A stretch of 64,000 bases of DNA from Paraescarpia echinospica (Eukaryota > Annelida > Polychaeta > Sabellida > Siboglinidae): positions 68,976,946-69,040,945 of the forward strand of contig CM034534.1 of NCBI GenBank assembly GCA_020002185.1, read 5' to 3'. The notes beneath the pieces were generated by a model. That model was not told the DNA's origin, searched no databases, and was given only the letters and a program-made list of their open reading frames with translations. The translations under genes and the position numbers were made by a program. How positions within the stretch are numbered: the first letter of the stretch is position 1; the number at the start of each line of letters is the position of its first letter. Positions 20,008 to 29,751 of this stretch are shown here, one piece after another.

Positions 20008-20774
20008 ATGGCGGTGGTGCCCCGGCGGACTCGTGGTGCGCAACGAAAGCGCCAACAACGCGACGGCCGACTGAAGCGCGCCTACTTCGACCTGAAACGG
20101 GCAGGTAGTTATGGCGGCGTCGACGCGTTGCACCGGGCGTCCGCGGTGCCCAAGCCGATCGTCGGGCGGTGGCTGGCGGAGCAGGACGCCTATACGCTTC
20201 ACAAGCCGGTTAGGCGCCGTTTTAAGCGACGTCGCGTTATCGTGGGCGGTCGAAACCAGCAGTGGCAAGCCGATCTCGTCGACGTGGCTAAACTGAAAAA
20301 GCTCAACGACGGCATAGCGTTCCTATTGACGGTCATCGACGTCTTCTCGAAGCGGGCGTGGTGCGTTCCGTTGAAGCGCAAATCCGGTCCGGCGCTCGTC
20401 GCGGCCTTCGAGGGGCTGCTGCATCGCCGCCGCACGTCCTGCAGACAGACAAGGGGACGGAGTTTCTCAACAGGCCCCTTCAGACCCTTTTGAAGGCGCG
20501 CGGCGTCCAACATTTCGTGACGCAGAACGAGGAGATGAAGGCGAGCGTCGTGGAGCGATTCAATCGTACGCTGAAGACGCGCATGTGGAGGTACTTCACG
20601 AAGCATCAGACGCTGAGGTTCGTGGAGCCGTTGCAGGACTTCGTGCGGTCGTACAACAACGCCTACCATCGAATCATCGGTAGGACGCCGGCGAGCGTCG
20701 ACGCGTCGAATCAGGAGAGCGTGTTAGTTGATAGCTGGATCAACGCCAAGGAACTCGTGGACTATAAGGGCTGA
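20008..20774 (+). pseudogene. Polinton DDE integrase, one frameshift, chromodomain missing
   Basis: Retroviral-type (rve) integrase that inserts the element and makes the 6-bp duplication. First frame from ATG 20008: helical N-terminus (SYGGVDALHRAS, GRWLAEQDAYTLHKPVRR), then the first catalytic Asp in QWQADLVD and FLLTVIDVFSKRAW. The frame shifts near 20425. The second frame to 20774 carries the second Asp (LQTDKGTEF) and the Glu (VVERFNRTLK), 34 residues apart, then YNNAYHRIIGRTPASV. It stops at 20774 without the SH3-like and chromodomain parts normal for Polinton integrases. A duplicated region follows. Confidence 0.92.
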
Positions 20775-21125
20775 TGGCGACGCGTTGTTGGACGGAATAC
20801 GAAAGCGCTGGAGACTTTCTTCCTACATCCGGCGCCGCTACCGTTGTCGCTGCGACCGATGCTATCGACGTCGACCGCAACGTCGGCGAACTCGCTCTAT
20901 GATTTATCTGCGTGACCTATAAGGGATGACGACGCGTTGGATGCGCCACGCGGGGTGCTGGCGACTGCACGAGGCGGGACTGTGCAACGGCTTTTCGTTT
21001 TTTATAAGGGGACCGTGCTGTATTAGTAGACTGCAGAGGAGAAGAGGGCCGCGCCACTACCACCGTCGCCCCCACGCCCGTCGACGAACTCGCTCTATGG
21101 TGTGCCTGCGCCGTAGCGTCGGACG
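20758..21125 (+). repeat. Imperfect tandem duplication with TATAAGGG boxes
   Basis: The pattern CTATAAGGG, GATG.CGACGCGTTG, and later GTCG.CGAACTCGCTCTATG occurs twice (20761-20902 and 20917-21100). TATAAG occurs at 20763, 20918 and 21003. It sits where the integrase C-terminus should be and upstream of the membrane-protein gene, so it may combine a rearrangement with a promoter. No coding signal is seen. Confidence 0.6.
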
Positions 21126-21179
21126 GCAGTAGCGCGATGTGTACGGACGAGACGACAGCAGCAGCAGCAGTAGCAGCCA

Positions 21180-21500
21180 ATGCAGAAGCCGGCCACCGCC
21201 GTCGACTCAAGCGCATTTGTCGGTACACCCGCCGACGACTTATGCGTCTCTGTGGGTGCGCCCGATGCCGTCGACGCCTCCTCCGTCACGAGCGTTCCTT
21301 GGTGTCTCTGCGGCAAAGAATGCCCTAAGGCCGAGATCGTCTTCCTGTGCCAGATCGTCGTCCTGTACACGGTGATCGTCGTCAGTATATACAATCTAAC
21401 GCGCGGCACGGGCGACTCCAACCTGTGGACGGCGCTGCTGAGTAGTTGCCTCGGCTGCCTACTGCCGAGTCCGTCTATCAGACACGATGGCGTCGTCTGA
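21180..21500 (+). CDS. Conserved Polinton membrane protein
   Basis: 106 codons, intact. The N-terminal ~45 residues are variable and Ala/Val/Asp-rich. The conserved part reads CPKAEIVFLCQIVVLYTVIV (a membrane helix) followed by NLWTALLSSCLGCLLPSP. The PK.EI.F..Q...IY.V...I...L....LW..LLSS..G..LP.P pattern recurs just upstream of the minor capsid gene in Polintons. Function unknown. It overlaps the minor capsid start by 14 bp (21487-21500), so both are probably on one transcript. Confidence 0.7.
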   Translation: MQKPATAVDSSAFVGTPADDLCVSVGAPDAVDASSVTSVPWCLCGKECPKAEIVFLCQIVVLYTVIVVSIYNLTRGTGDSNLWTALLSSCLGCLLPSPSIRHDGVV

Positions 21501-22312
21501 CTTTTACGTGACGTTGCCGAGCAACGCGTCTATGAAGGCGCACCCCGAAAACACGTTGACGCACTACACGACGAATCTGCCGCAGCGCGTCGACCTGTCG
21601 GGGCAGTGGGAATGCGGGCTGGTGTCGCTACAGTACACGCATAGCTGGTACAATGTGAGGCCGGCGGACTCCTACTTCTTCGTGGCGTGCGAGACGGGGG
21701 AGGTGGGCGTTTTCAAAAATTGCCCGGCAGGGCAACATTCCGCACGGCTTTTACAACAAAGCCAAAAAGCTGATGCGCAAAATCAACGAGGCGTTGACGA
21801 AACTGAGCACCGACACGGTCAAGGCGCGAATAGTGTACAGCGCCATCACTAATCGGATGACGTTGCTTCTATCGCCGGGCGTCGAAATTAACATGCCGAG
21901 GGACGGGCGCCTGAAACAGATACTAGGCTTCGAGTCGAACTATATCGCGAGTTACGGGTCGCCCGCGGACGGCGGCTCCCTGCCCCCGGGGTACCTGTTC
22001 GAGTTCGAGGCGAGCCACCCGGTGGACCTGAACGGCGGCGTCGACACCCTGTTCGTGTACACGGACATCGTGGAGACGCTCATCGTCGGCGACGTATTTG
22101 CCCCCCTCATCCGATCCGTCCCCGTCTACGGTTCGAACGGCAGCATCGTATCGAACATCTTCGACCGCGTCCAATACGCGCCGCTCCTGCGGCGCCAATT
22201 CGATTCGATCGAGATAGATATAAGAGACGACCTCGGTCAGTCGATACCATTCGAGAACGGAAAAGTTGTGACGACGCTTCACGTCAGACGCCGCAAGTCG
22301 AAACTGTTCTGA
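21487..22312 (+). pseudogene. Polinton minor capsid (penton-like, single jelly-roll) protein, one frameshift
   Basis: Vertex/penton-type capsid protein. The first frame (21487-21852) starts MASSDFYVTLPSNAS and contains LPQRVDLSGQWECGLVSLQY, the usual N-terminal strand region. The frame shifts near 21725. The second frame continues IPHGFYNKAKKL, RDGRLKQILGF, the C-terminal block GSIVSNIFDRVQYAPLL, IDIRDDLGQ and PFENGKVVTTLHVRRR, to a stop at 22312. Length (~275 codons) and motif order fit the family. The next ATG is 3 bp downstream. Confidence 0.88.
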
Positions 22313-22314
22313 CG

Positions 22315-22719
22315 ATGACGCGAAACGTGTACGAGGACTACTACACGCGGCAGGTCGGCGGTGGCCTGCTGGTGTTCGTAGGCGCCTGATCGCAGCGGGG
22401 GCACGGACAGGGTAATCTCTTCGGCAGCCTGTTTCGAAGCGCCTTGCCGCTTATCAAGAGAGGGGCCGTGGCGCTGGGCAAGCGCGCGCTCAAGACGGGC
22501 GTGCGCGTGGCGCAGGACGTCGTCGCCGGCGGCAATCTGAAACAGGCGGTAAAGAGGCGCGCGAAGGAGGCGGGCGCCGACTTTCTCGACGGGCTGTTGA
22601 ATAGGCCCCCTCCGCCGAAAAAGCGACGACGACGCATAAAGCCGCCCGGCAAGCCGGCGACGGCCAGCAAGAAGAGGCGCCGTCGAAAGAGGCCGAGCGA
22701 TGACGTATTTCCCGCGTAG
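22315..22719 (+). pseudogene. pVI/pX-like basic virion protein, one nonsense codon
   Basis: Starts at ATG 22315 with NVYEDYYTRQVGGGL and VFVGA, then an in-frame TGA at 22387. The same frame continues with QRGHGQGNLFGSLFRSALPL, an amphipathic stretch (VALGKRALKTGVRVAQDV) and a very basic Lys/Arg/Pro C-terminus (KKRRRRIKPPGK). Proteins with YY.RQ.G.G, Q.GHG and this layout lie between the capsid genes of many Polintons and resemble adenovirus pVI/pX-type membrane-lytic or core proteins; that parallel is inference. One nonsense codon is the only break. Confidence 0.7.
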
Positions 22720-22930
22720 TAGGATGGCGTTCGTGCATCGGTAGTCGTAAAGAGCTTTACTTCGGCGCCCTTCTCGTCGGGGGCCGCTGAATGCCCACCC
22801 GCGGCCGCCTACGAAAAAAGCGACGATACATGAAGCCGACCGGCAAGACGGCGACGGACAGTAAGTGGAGGCGCCGTCGAACGAAGCAGACGTAGGATGG
22901 CGTTCGTGCATCGGCAGTCGTGCGAGGGCG
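22617..22930 (+). repeat. Tandem duplication of the pVI-like end and capsid start
   Basis: 22617-22752 is repeated at 22810-22930 (landmarks AAAAAGCGACGA.., AAGCCG.CCGGCAAG.CGGCGACGG, GAGGCGCCGTCGAA, TAGGATGGCGTTCGTGCATC). The upstream copy contains a false start for the major capsid gene at 22724 that stops after six codons. The true gene starts at 22897. Confidence 0.85.
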
Positions 22931-24198
22931 TAAAGTCCGAACTGGACCTGTTCAGCGTTCCGACGACGCAGACGAGCATCGATAGCGGTCAGTGGATCGA
23001 TCACCAGCCGCTGACGGCCCTCGACGCTGGCGGCCCTATCGAGTTTCTCATTCTGGGCTCCGGAGACGACTATCTGGACCTGTCGTCCGTTAGACTGTAC
23101 GTGCGCGCCAAGGTGGTGAAGGGGGACGGTACCGCTCTCGCGAACGACAGCGTCGTGGCGCCCGTTAACAATTTCCTGCATTCGATGTTCAGTCAGGTCG
23201 ACGTGACGCTGAACGGCACGCTCGTAACGCCATCGTCGAATACGTACCCTTTTCGGGCCTACATCGAGACCCTGCTCAGTTACGGGCCCGATGCCAAAAA
23301 GTCGCAGCTCGAGGCCGACCTGTTGTGCAAGGACACTGCCGGGCGCATGGAGGCGACCAACATCAACAATGGCGGGTACGCGCATCGGCACGATTTCATA
23401 CACGATAGCCGCGAGTTCGACATGATAGGACGACCGCACGTCGACGTGCTCATGCAAAACCGGTGCCTGTTGAACGGCGTCGACCTGAAGATGCGACTGG
23501 TGCGAAGCAAGGACGCCTTCGCGCTCATGGGCGACGTCGTCGATCCGGGGTTCAAGATCGTTCTGCTGGAGGCCTACCTGCAGGCGCGCAAGGTCAAGTT
23601 GAACCCGGCCGTCCAGCTCGGCCACATCAAGGCGCTGACGCACGGGACGGCCAAGTATCCGATGCGCCGCGTCGACTGCAAGGTGTTCTCGATACCGCAG
23701 GGTACGATGTCGCACACGCACGAGAACGTCTATCTGGGCACGCTCCCGAGACGCGTGTTCATGTGCCTGATCGACAACGACGCCTACAACGGGGCCTACG
23801 ATAAAAACCCGTTCAACGCGAAGCACAAAGACATAAACTTCTTCGCCCTCTTCGTCGACGGACGCCAGGTGCCGAGCAAGCCGCTGCAGCCGGACTTCGC
23901 GCATCGGCGCTACATCCGAAGCTATATGAACCTGTTCGCCGCGACGGGGAAGGCGTACGAGGATGAGGGGTTCGACGTGACGCGCGGCGAGTTCGGCAGC
24001 GGCTACACCATATTCGGCTTCGACCTGTCGCCCGACTGCTGCGACGGCGAACACTTCAGCGTCGTGGGTAAGGGGAACCTGCGCGCCGAGATCCACTTCG
24101 CGCTCGCGCTCGCCCGGACGGTGAACGTCGTCGTGTAAGGGGAGTTCGAGACGGTGCTCGAAGTCGACAAGAACCGGAACGTCGTGTACGACTTCTGA
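22897..24198 (+). pseudogene. Polinton major capsid protein (double jelly-roll), premature stop near the end
   Basis: Hexon-like major capsid protein. 413 codons are open from ATG 22897 to TAA at 24136. Conserved blocks include SELDLFSVPTTQTSID, the FLILGSGDDYLDLS strand, FLHSMFSQVDVTLNGTLV, YPFRAYIETLLSY, LLNGVDLKMRLVRS, the MRRVDCKVFSIPQG block, PRRVFMCLI and FDLSPDCC. The same frame continues past the TAA with GEFETVLEVDKNRNVVYDF and stops at 24196-24198; this is the normal C-terminal block, so the TAA is a single nonsense change 20 codons early. The protease ATG is 2 bp after the ancestral stop. Confidence 0.93.
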
Positions 24199-24199
24199 G

Positions 24200-24649
24200 A
24201 TGGACAGGTTTCAGCTGATACGTAGCCTGGCGATCGACGCGTACACTAAAAACATCGTCGTAGGCGTCGTGCCCAAAGACAAGCTGCCGGGGCGGCGGCT
24301 CACCGCCTACCCGACGGCGTTCGTGTGCAACACCGACGACGGTGACGAACCGGGAGAGCACTGGGTGGCCGTCTACGTAGACGCCGACCGGCGAGGCGAG
24401 TACTTCGATTCGTACGGCCGTCCGCCGCTGCACGCCGACTTCCGCGACTTCCTGAACCGCAACTGCGATTCGTGGACGTACAACGACAAACGACTGCAGA
24501 GCGGCGTATCTAACGTGTGTGGACAATATTGCGTCACCTACCTGCTCTTACGATGCCGCGGAATACCGCTAAGCAGCTTCCAGTACCTGTTCGGCCCCGA
24601 TAGGGTGGACAACGACTGTCTCGTATTCGACTGGCTAAAGCCTCATTGA
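24200..24649 (+). CDS. Adenain-like maturation cysteine protease
   Basis: 149 codons, intact. The family is related to adenovirus protease and Ulp1 and processes virion proteins. The catalytic residues can be placed: His in GEHWVAVYVD, Asp in EYFDSYGRPP, and Gln/Cys in SNVCGQYCVTYLL. It begins FQLIRSLAIDAYTKNIVVGV and ends with a RVDNDCLV.DW block. It is slightly shorter than some relatives, but motif order is complete. It lies directly after the major capsid gene, as usual in Polintons. Confidence 0.93.
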   Translation: MDRFQLIRSLAIDAYTKNIVVGVVPKDKLPGRRLTAYPTAFVCNTDDGDEPGEHWVAVYVDADRRGEYFDSYGRPPLHADFRDFLNRNCDSWTYNDKRLQSGVSNVCGQYCVTYLLLRCRGIPLSSFQYLFGPDRVDNDCLVFDWLKPH

Positions 24650-24866
24650 ACGTTGCCTATTATCCCTTGTTATTATTATTATTATTATTAAACGACCGAG
24701 AATCCGAACCGACTTAGTTGGACCCGCCGGTCGCGGGCTCCTCGCCGCGCTAGGCAGGCAAGACCGAAGTAGTGAGGTTGTATTGTAGCTCTATCTGCTC
24801 TTATTGCGAAACCGCTAAGCGGCTTCCGGTGCCCGTTATCGCTTGCTATTACCGAAGTAGTAGTTA

Positions 24867-24911
24867 AATAAAACAACGATGAAAACTGTACCGAGTGTTC
24901 ACATTTTTATT
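24867..24911. terminator. Convergent polyadenylation signals
   Basis: AATAAA on + at 24867-24872 follows the capsid/protease block. AATAAA on - (TTTATT at 24906-24911) follows the PolB stop at 25017. They lie 39 bp apart between convergent genes. Confidence 0.6.
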
Positions 24912-24933
24912 CGCACACATACATACATACATA

Positions 24934-25005
24934 GGACCCTAGGGGTAGGTCCCTACCCCTAGGGGTCCCTAGGTAGGTCCCTACCCCTAGGGGTAGGGAG
25001 GGAGG
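24934..25005. repeat. Nested palindromes between protease and PolB
   Basis: A near-perfect hairpin (24934-24968, arms built on CCTAGGGGTAGG) is followed by a perfect 22-bp palindrome centred on CCCCTAGGGG (24978-24999), then a GGGA run. It lies in the 3' end of the PolB transcript, just past its stop codon. Confidence 0.85.
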
Positions 25006-25016
25006 GAGGTCCCTCT

Positions 25017-28000
25017 TTATACAAGTGTCGGCGCCGTGGTGACGTCGTCGTCGAGCACGCGACGTTTGGCGTAGAAGTAGCTCAACGACGCGCGCTCCTG
25101 AATGTACGTCAGCACGGACGACTCCTTCACTTGGAAGCCGCGGTTCCGGCCGCCGGCGGTCCGTTGGCTGCGCAGCACGTCGAGGAAGGCGTCCTTGTCG
25201 ACGTCGTTCTGACGCTTGCTCAGCCCCTTCGTACTGTACTTGTCGCCGTCGTCGCCGCCGAAACAGTAGTACGTCTTGCTGCAGAGCGCGACGATCCCGC
25301 GGCCGTACCATTCCTCTTTGAAGAGGCCCGGCGTTCGCTTGTCGTACTGGCGCCGACGCGCGCAACACTCGTCGGGCGCGTCCCACGCTCGGCCGGCGAG
25401 CCGGCACCGCAAGTACGCCTCCGCGTGCGCGTCGCAGTGTTCCGACGGGAACCACTCGCCGCGGTGTCGAAAGTAGAGTTCGCGCTTGGCCGTCGCCACG
25501 AGCTCGTCGAGTCGGCGCCCCGCGAGGCTCAAATACGCCGAGTCCGTGTCCATCGCGCAGTACTGGAACAGGGGGCGCGGAATGTAGGCGGCGATGAAAT
25601 CGTAATAAAACTCCAGCATGCGCAGTTTGGCGTACTGATAGACGAAGTAGCCGATCTGGACGGGCAGCGCGTACCGGACGGTTCGCTTGTTCAGCGCCAC
25701 CTCGTAGAGGCCGTCGGGGACGACGACGTCGAGCTGACGGAAGCGACGATTATTGATCAGCGTCGAGGCGCCGGCGGCCGTGCAGAACTTGATGTCGCGG
25801 TGCAGGTCGACGCGCGTGATCGTTTTCCCGTAGGAACTGTTGCCGAGCAGTTTAAACGTGTCGGCGATGATGGCCTTGTCGGGGTTGTCGTCGCCTGCGC
25901 GTCGCGCGGCGGAGACCGTGTCGCCGAAGCGGCGAAAGCACGCGACCGGTTCGTACTCGACGATCTGGTAGATGCGCTCGACGACGAGGCCGTGCCGCAG
26001 ATACCACCGCAGTAGCGGCGTCGCGAGCAGAATCTTGACGCCGAAGAAGCTCCCCACGAGCGTGCGCTGAGGCCGGACGAGGAGGTCGTGCGATTCGGCG
26101 TAGCGACGCATGAACGGGCTGAGATCGTCGCGCGCGTTCTAGAAGATCGGCTGCATCTCGGCGAAGGCGTCGCGCAGCGCCACCTGAACGGCGATGTCTC
26201 ACGCGACGAGGCCGAACAGCGTGCCGTCGAGCACGGCCTTCAGGATCGTCGGCCGCGTCACGGCGCCGCCGGCGCCGGTCCAGCTCCGCGGCGGCGGCGG
26301 CGGCGGTCTCGTCGTGCGCCACTGGCACTCCCACATCTCGACGACGGCGACGAAGCGGCGAAGGTAGGCCGTGACGGCGGCCGTCTCGGCGTACAGTTGG
26401 CTCATCGGCTTACCGTTCACCGCGTTGGTCTCCCTCCCCGTGCACTGACAGCCGTGGAAGAAGCACCCTTGGAACTGGTACGCCGTCCGAGTCGCGCCAC
26501 ACCAGCCGTCGACCCGGTACTTGCCGACGCGCTTCTCGCGCCCGTTGAGCTGGGGTCGTATGTGCGCCCCAGTCCGCGCCGCCTCCCACGTCAGCCACTC
26601 GACGGCCAAGCGGCCGTAGCGGTGTACGCGCTCCGGTCGAAAGGCGTTGTCCGCGCGCCGGCGCGTGTACCACCCCGTCGGAATCTCCTGCGTGATCGCC
26701 CATAGGTAGAGGCCGTTTGCGTCGAAGCCGACAATAGAGCGGCAGGGGCGCGCCGACTCACCGTACTCCTCGCGCCGAAGGGCGGTCACGCCGGCCTCGT
26801 GATAGCGCGCGAAAATTATCGAGGGGCCGCCGACGATCTGCGACTGTAGGAGCCGGTGCAGGTCCTTGTTCGATTCGTTGAAGAGCGTGAAGTGGAGCGA
26901 CGACGGCAGATCGTTGAACAGGTACAGCAGCGTCAGGCCCGGCACGCTGATGGCGTCCTTGAACATGTCGATGCGGCGCTGACGATAGAAGGCGAACTGC
27001 TTGTCGACGGCCTCCAGGAACGGCACCACGTCCCTATTGTTATACCACACGAGGTAGTCCCGCAGCGTCTTCATCCCCTCGTCGCGCCATACCCGCGCGC
27101 AACCCACGTATTCGGCGGCGGAGATGCCTTCGCGCTTCAGGCGGCAGTAGAAGGCCTCGCGCGGCGGCAGCCGGGTCTCGTCCAGTTTTCGTATGTCGTC
27201 GAGGTACTCGTACAGGAAGTGCCCCTTCGTCACCTCGCAGCCGTAGGCATTCAGAAACCGGGCGTAGCTGACGCCGGGGGCCAGGTAGTTGGTGATGCCC
27301 AGGAACTTGAGCGTCGCCGTCGCCAGGCACATGAAGTTGTTCTGACGCTTGATCGTGGACGCCGACGAGGTGCTCTGCGCCTCGTCGGTCATGAACAGAG
27401 GCGTCAGATATTTCTTAACGACGTTCAGGTCGTACTTCCCCGAATTGAAGCCGAGGACGGGGAGGCGGCGCAGGAGCTGCCACAGACGGTCGCCGAGCAC
27501 CGTGTACGGGCTCTTATCGCGCGTCGCCTCCGCCATTCGGCGTCGAGCGCGTCGATCGCCTCGAAGGTCGCGTCGAACGACGGCCGCAGAGCCGCGCACG
27601 CCGCCTCGCTCATGGCCTCCAGGGCGTCGATCAGGCGCTTCCTGAGCTCGCCCGAATCACCGGACGTAACGAAGCAGCGCGCCGTCTCGTGCCCGGGGAC
27701 GTTCGAGGCGACGCTCACGCTGAGTAGCACGTGTCGCGCAATCCACCGGCATTTGGCGCTGTCCGCCGGCAGATCGTGATCGTCGAAGTAGCACTCAAAA
27801 TCGTACGTCGCCCTGTACGGATAGTAGTGCAGGCGTTCGTCCACGTAGACACCCTCGTCCTCCAGCTGCTGAAACACGGACGGCGTCGGATGGTAGACGC
27901 CGCCGGGAAAGACGTGGCGAACGCCACCTTCGCACGTCGCCTCGTGACGCCGCAGCAGATAGGCGGTGCACCACAGCGAATCGCCGCACTTGCCGCATCG

Positions 28001-29098
28001 ATACGAACGACAGAGCAGCGACACGTCGGCTATGAAGGAATTATGCGTCTCGAACAGATTGACGCTCATGGTAGTCGGGTAGCGATGGAGGGAGTGGCGG
28101 ATCACTTCGGCGGTGGCGTCCTCCGCCGACAGCCGACACACGGTCACATTCGTTTCGAAGACCGCCTCCACCCGGCCGAGTTCGTTCAGCGGGACGCCGG
28201 CGAACGCGTAGTAGGGTTGGCCGCCGTAGTCGGCGTAGAGCCTTAAGGCGGCGGCCGTCAAATCGTCAGCGCGAAAGTCGGCGCCCCGATGCAGCGCCAG
28301 ACAGCGGAAGAGGCACAGGTTGTCGGCGTACGGACGGCTGTGGCGATCGTTCACTAGGCTGACGAGCCCCGCGTTGCGGCGCAGATAGGAGGGGAGGCGC
28401 TGCTGACGTGCGCACCCGATAGGATGGTGGATGATGGCGTTGAGGAAGTACGTAAAGTTCGTTACCAACTCGGCGATCCACCCCGAGTCGGGTCGCTGCG
28501 CGATCACGTACTGCAGAACGTCGGGCTGCCGGGTGGCTTCGAGGAAGCGTTCGAACGACACGACTTCGGAAACGAAGACTGGCGACTCGAGATAGCGTCC
28601 GCAACAGTTACACGAAGAATGGTAGTAACGTAGTCGCCCTGTCTCCCTGTGCAGCAGGATAAACCCGTACGATAAGTTTGTTTTAAAGGCCCGAGTCTGC
28701 GCCTCGAACATTAGTCGTAGTTGGGCTTCGTGCGCGGCCGTATCCCCTTGACCGGATAAATGGAAATTATACCTAGATTGAACGGATCCGCGCGCCACAG
28801 ACGTACGGATACTCGCCCAGTAGTCGCGCACGACGCTCTGTAGGTCGTCGTCGACGACGTCGTCATCGCGACATAAATGGTGCACCCTATCGGCGTGCCC
28901 GTCGAACGATCGATTGCATTTTGGACACACCTCATCGGCGACGCCGCAAGTTCGCAGATGCTGCAACATACTACCGCGCTGCTCGAACGATCGATCACAT
29001 TTCGAGCATACGTATTCATCGCTGCCGCATGTTTTTAGATGCTTCGACAAATGAAAAAGACGGACGAACGATCGATCGCATTTCGGACACACGTGCAT
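25017..29098 (-). pseudogene. Polinton protein-primed DNA polymerase B with N-terminal zinc fingers; one frameshift, two nonsense codons
   Basis: Family B polymerase that replicates the element by protein priming. It reads 29098 down to 25017 (~1,360 codons). Residues ~1-75 carry three zinc-finger-like repeats (CPKCDRSF, CSKCDRSF, CPKCNRSF; the third is atypical). At ~260-275 is PYADNLCLFRCLALHRG, reminiscent of OTU-like motifs. Exo I is in YDFECYF, Exo II in LGFNSGKYDLN, Exo III in YNNRDVVPF; Pol A in FDANGLY, Pol B in KLLGNSSYGK, Pol C in AMDTDSAY. A frameshift lies near 27530, where the 29098-27425 and 27599-26199 frames meet. In-frame stops are TGA at 26199-26201 and TAG at 26139-26141. 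Every catalytic motif is present. Confidence 0.95.
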
Positions 29099-29156
29099 CG
29101 TCGGTCTAGGCGGCGCTCGGAACGCTATTAACTACGACGAGGCGCGTCGACGCCAC

Positions 29157-29163
29157 TTATATG
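29157..29163 (-). promoter_or_regulatory. TATA box for PolB
   Basis: On the minus strand, ATATAAG lies about 60 bp upstream of the PolB ATG (29098), giving room for a short leader. Confidence 0.45.
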
Positions 29164-29354
29164 GCCGCCCTAAAGCCCGCTAGGGGGGTTTCTAAACGAC
29201 GGCGGTTTTCTCCTGGTACAGTAATGTGACAATTGTTATCCGTCAGGTGGCGGCACTGCTGCCCCCGTCATCCTTGGACCACCGAGGTGGCGACAGGGGA
29301 GCAACGTGGTGGCCGACAGGTGGCAGCTTCGAGGGATAGTTTTACGTTTGGCAG

Positions 29355-29606
29355 TTCGCCTGTCAGCGGCGCCCGGCGGCAAAGTTTTTGTTTACGTTTT
29401 GTAGTAGAAAATTCGGCTGTCAGCGGCTCCCGGTTCGCCTGTCAGTGGCGCCCGGATACGGCGGCAAAGTTTTTTTGTTTACGTTTTGTAGTAGAAATTT
29501 CGGCTGTCAGCTGCTGGCTCACGGTTCGCCTGTCAGTGGCGCCCGGATACGGCGGCAAAGATTTTGTTTACGTTTTGTAGTAGAAATTTCGGCTGTCAGC
29601 TGCTCC
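29355..29606 (+). repeat. Three ~85-bp tandem repeats upstream of PolB
   Basis: Units beginning CGCCTGTCAG(C/T)GGCGCCCGG, continuing GGCGGCAAAG, TTGTTTACGTTTTGTAGTAG and TCGGCTGTCAGC, start near 29356, 29432 and 29527. The last ends ~29605, followed by an (ATA)n run at 29665-29688. The array lies between PolB and the accessory gene. Frames through it are repetitive and not coding. Confidence 0.9.
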
Positions 29607-29751
29607 CGGAGTGTTTTTTTTTTGTGCGCAGCAGTTGGACAGGCATTGAATGTCAGCGACTACTACTAATAATAATAATAATAATAAGGTTTTATGCCAT
29701 AGCGAAATGCAATGTTCAATTACTAAATGTTCATAGGCAAAAAATTAAGCG

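Noticed and set aside
22279..24096. 605-codon minus-strand frame opposite the major capsid gene
   Set aside because: Mirror frame created by GC-rich codon usage; the plus strand carries the recognisable capsid protein.
25131..26015. 294-codon plus-strand frame (and 26856-27779) opposite PolB
   Set aside because: Antisense shadows of PolB exonuclease/polymerase motifs; no recognisable domain.
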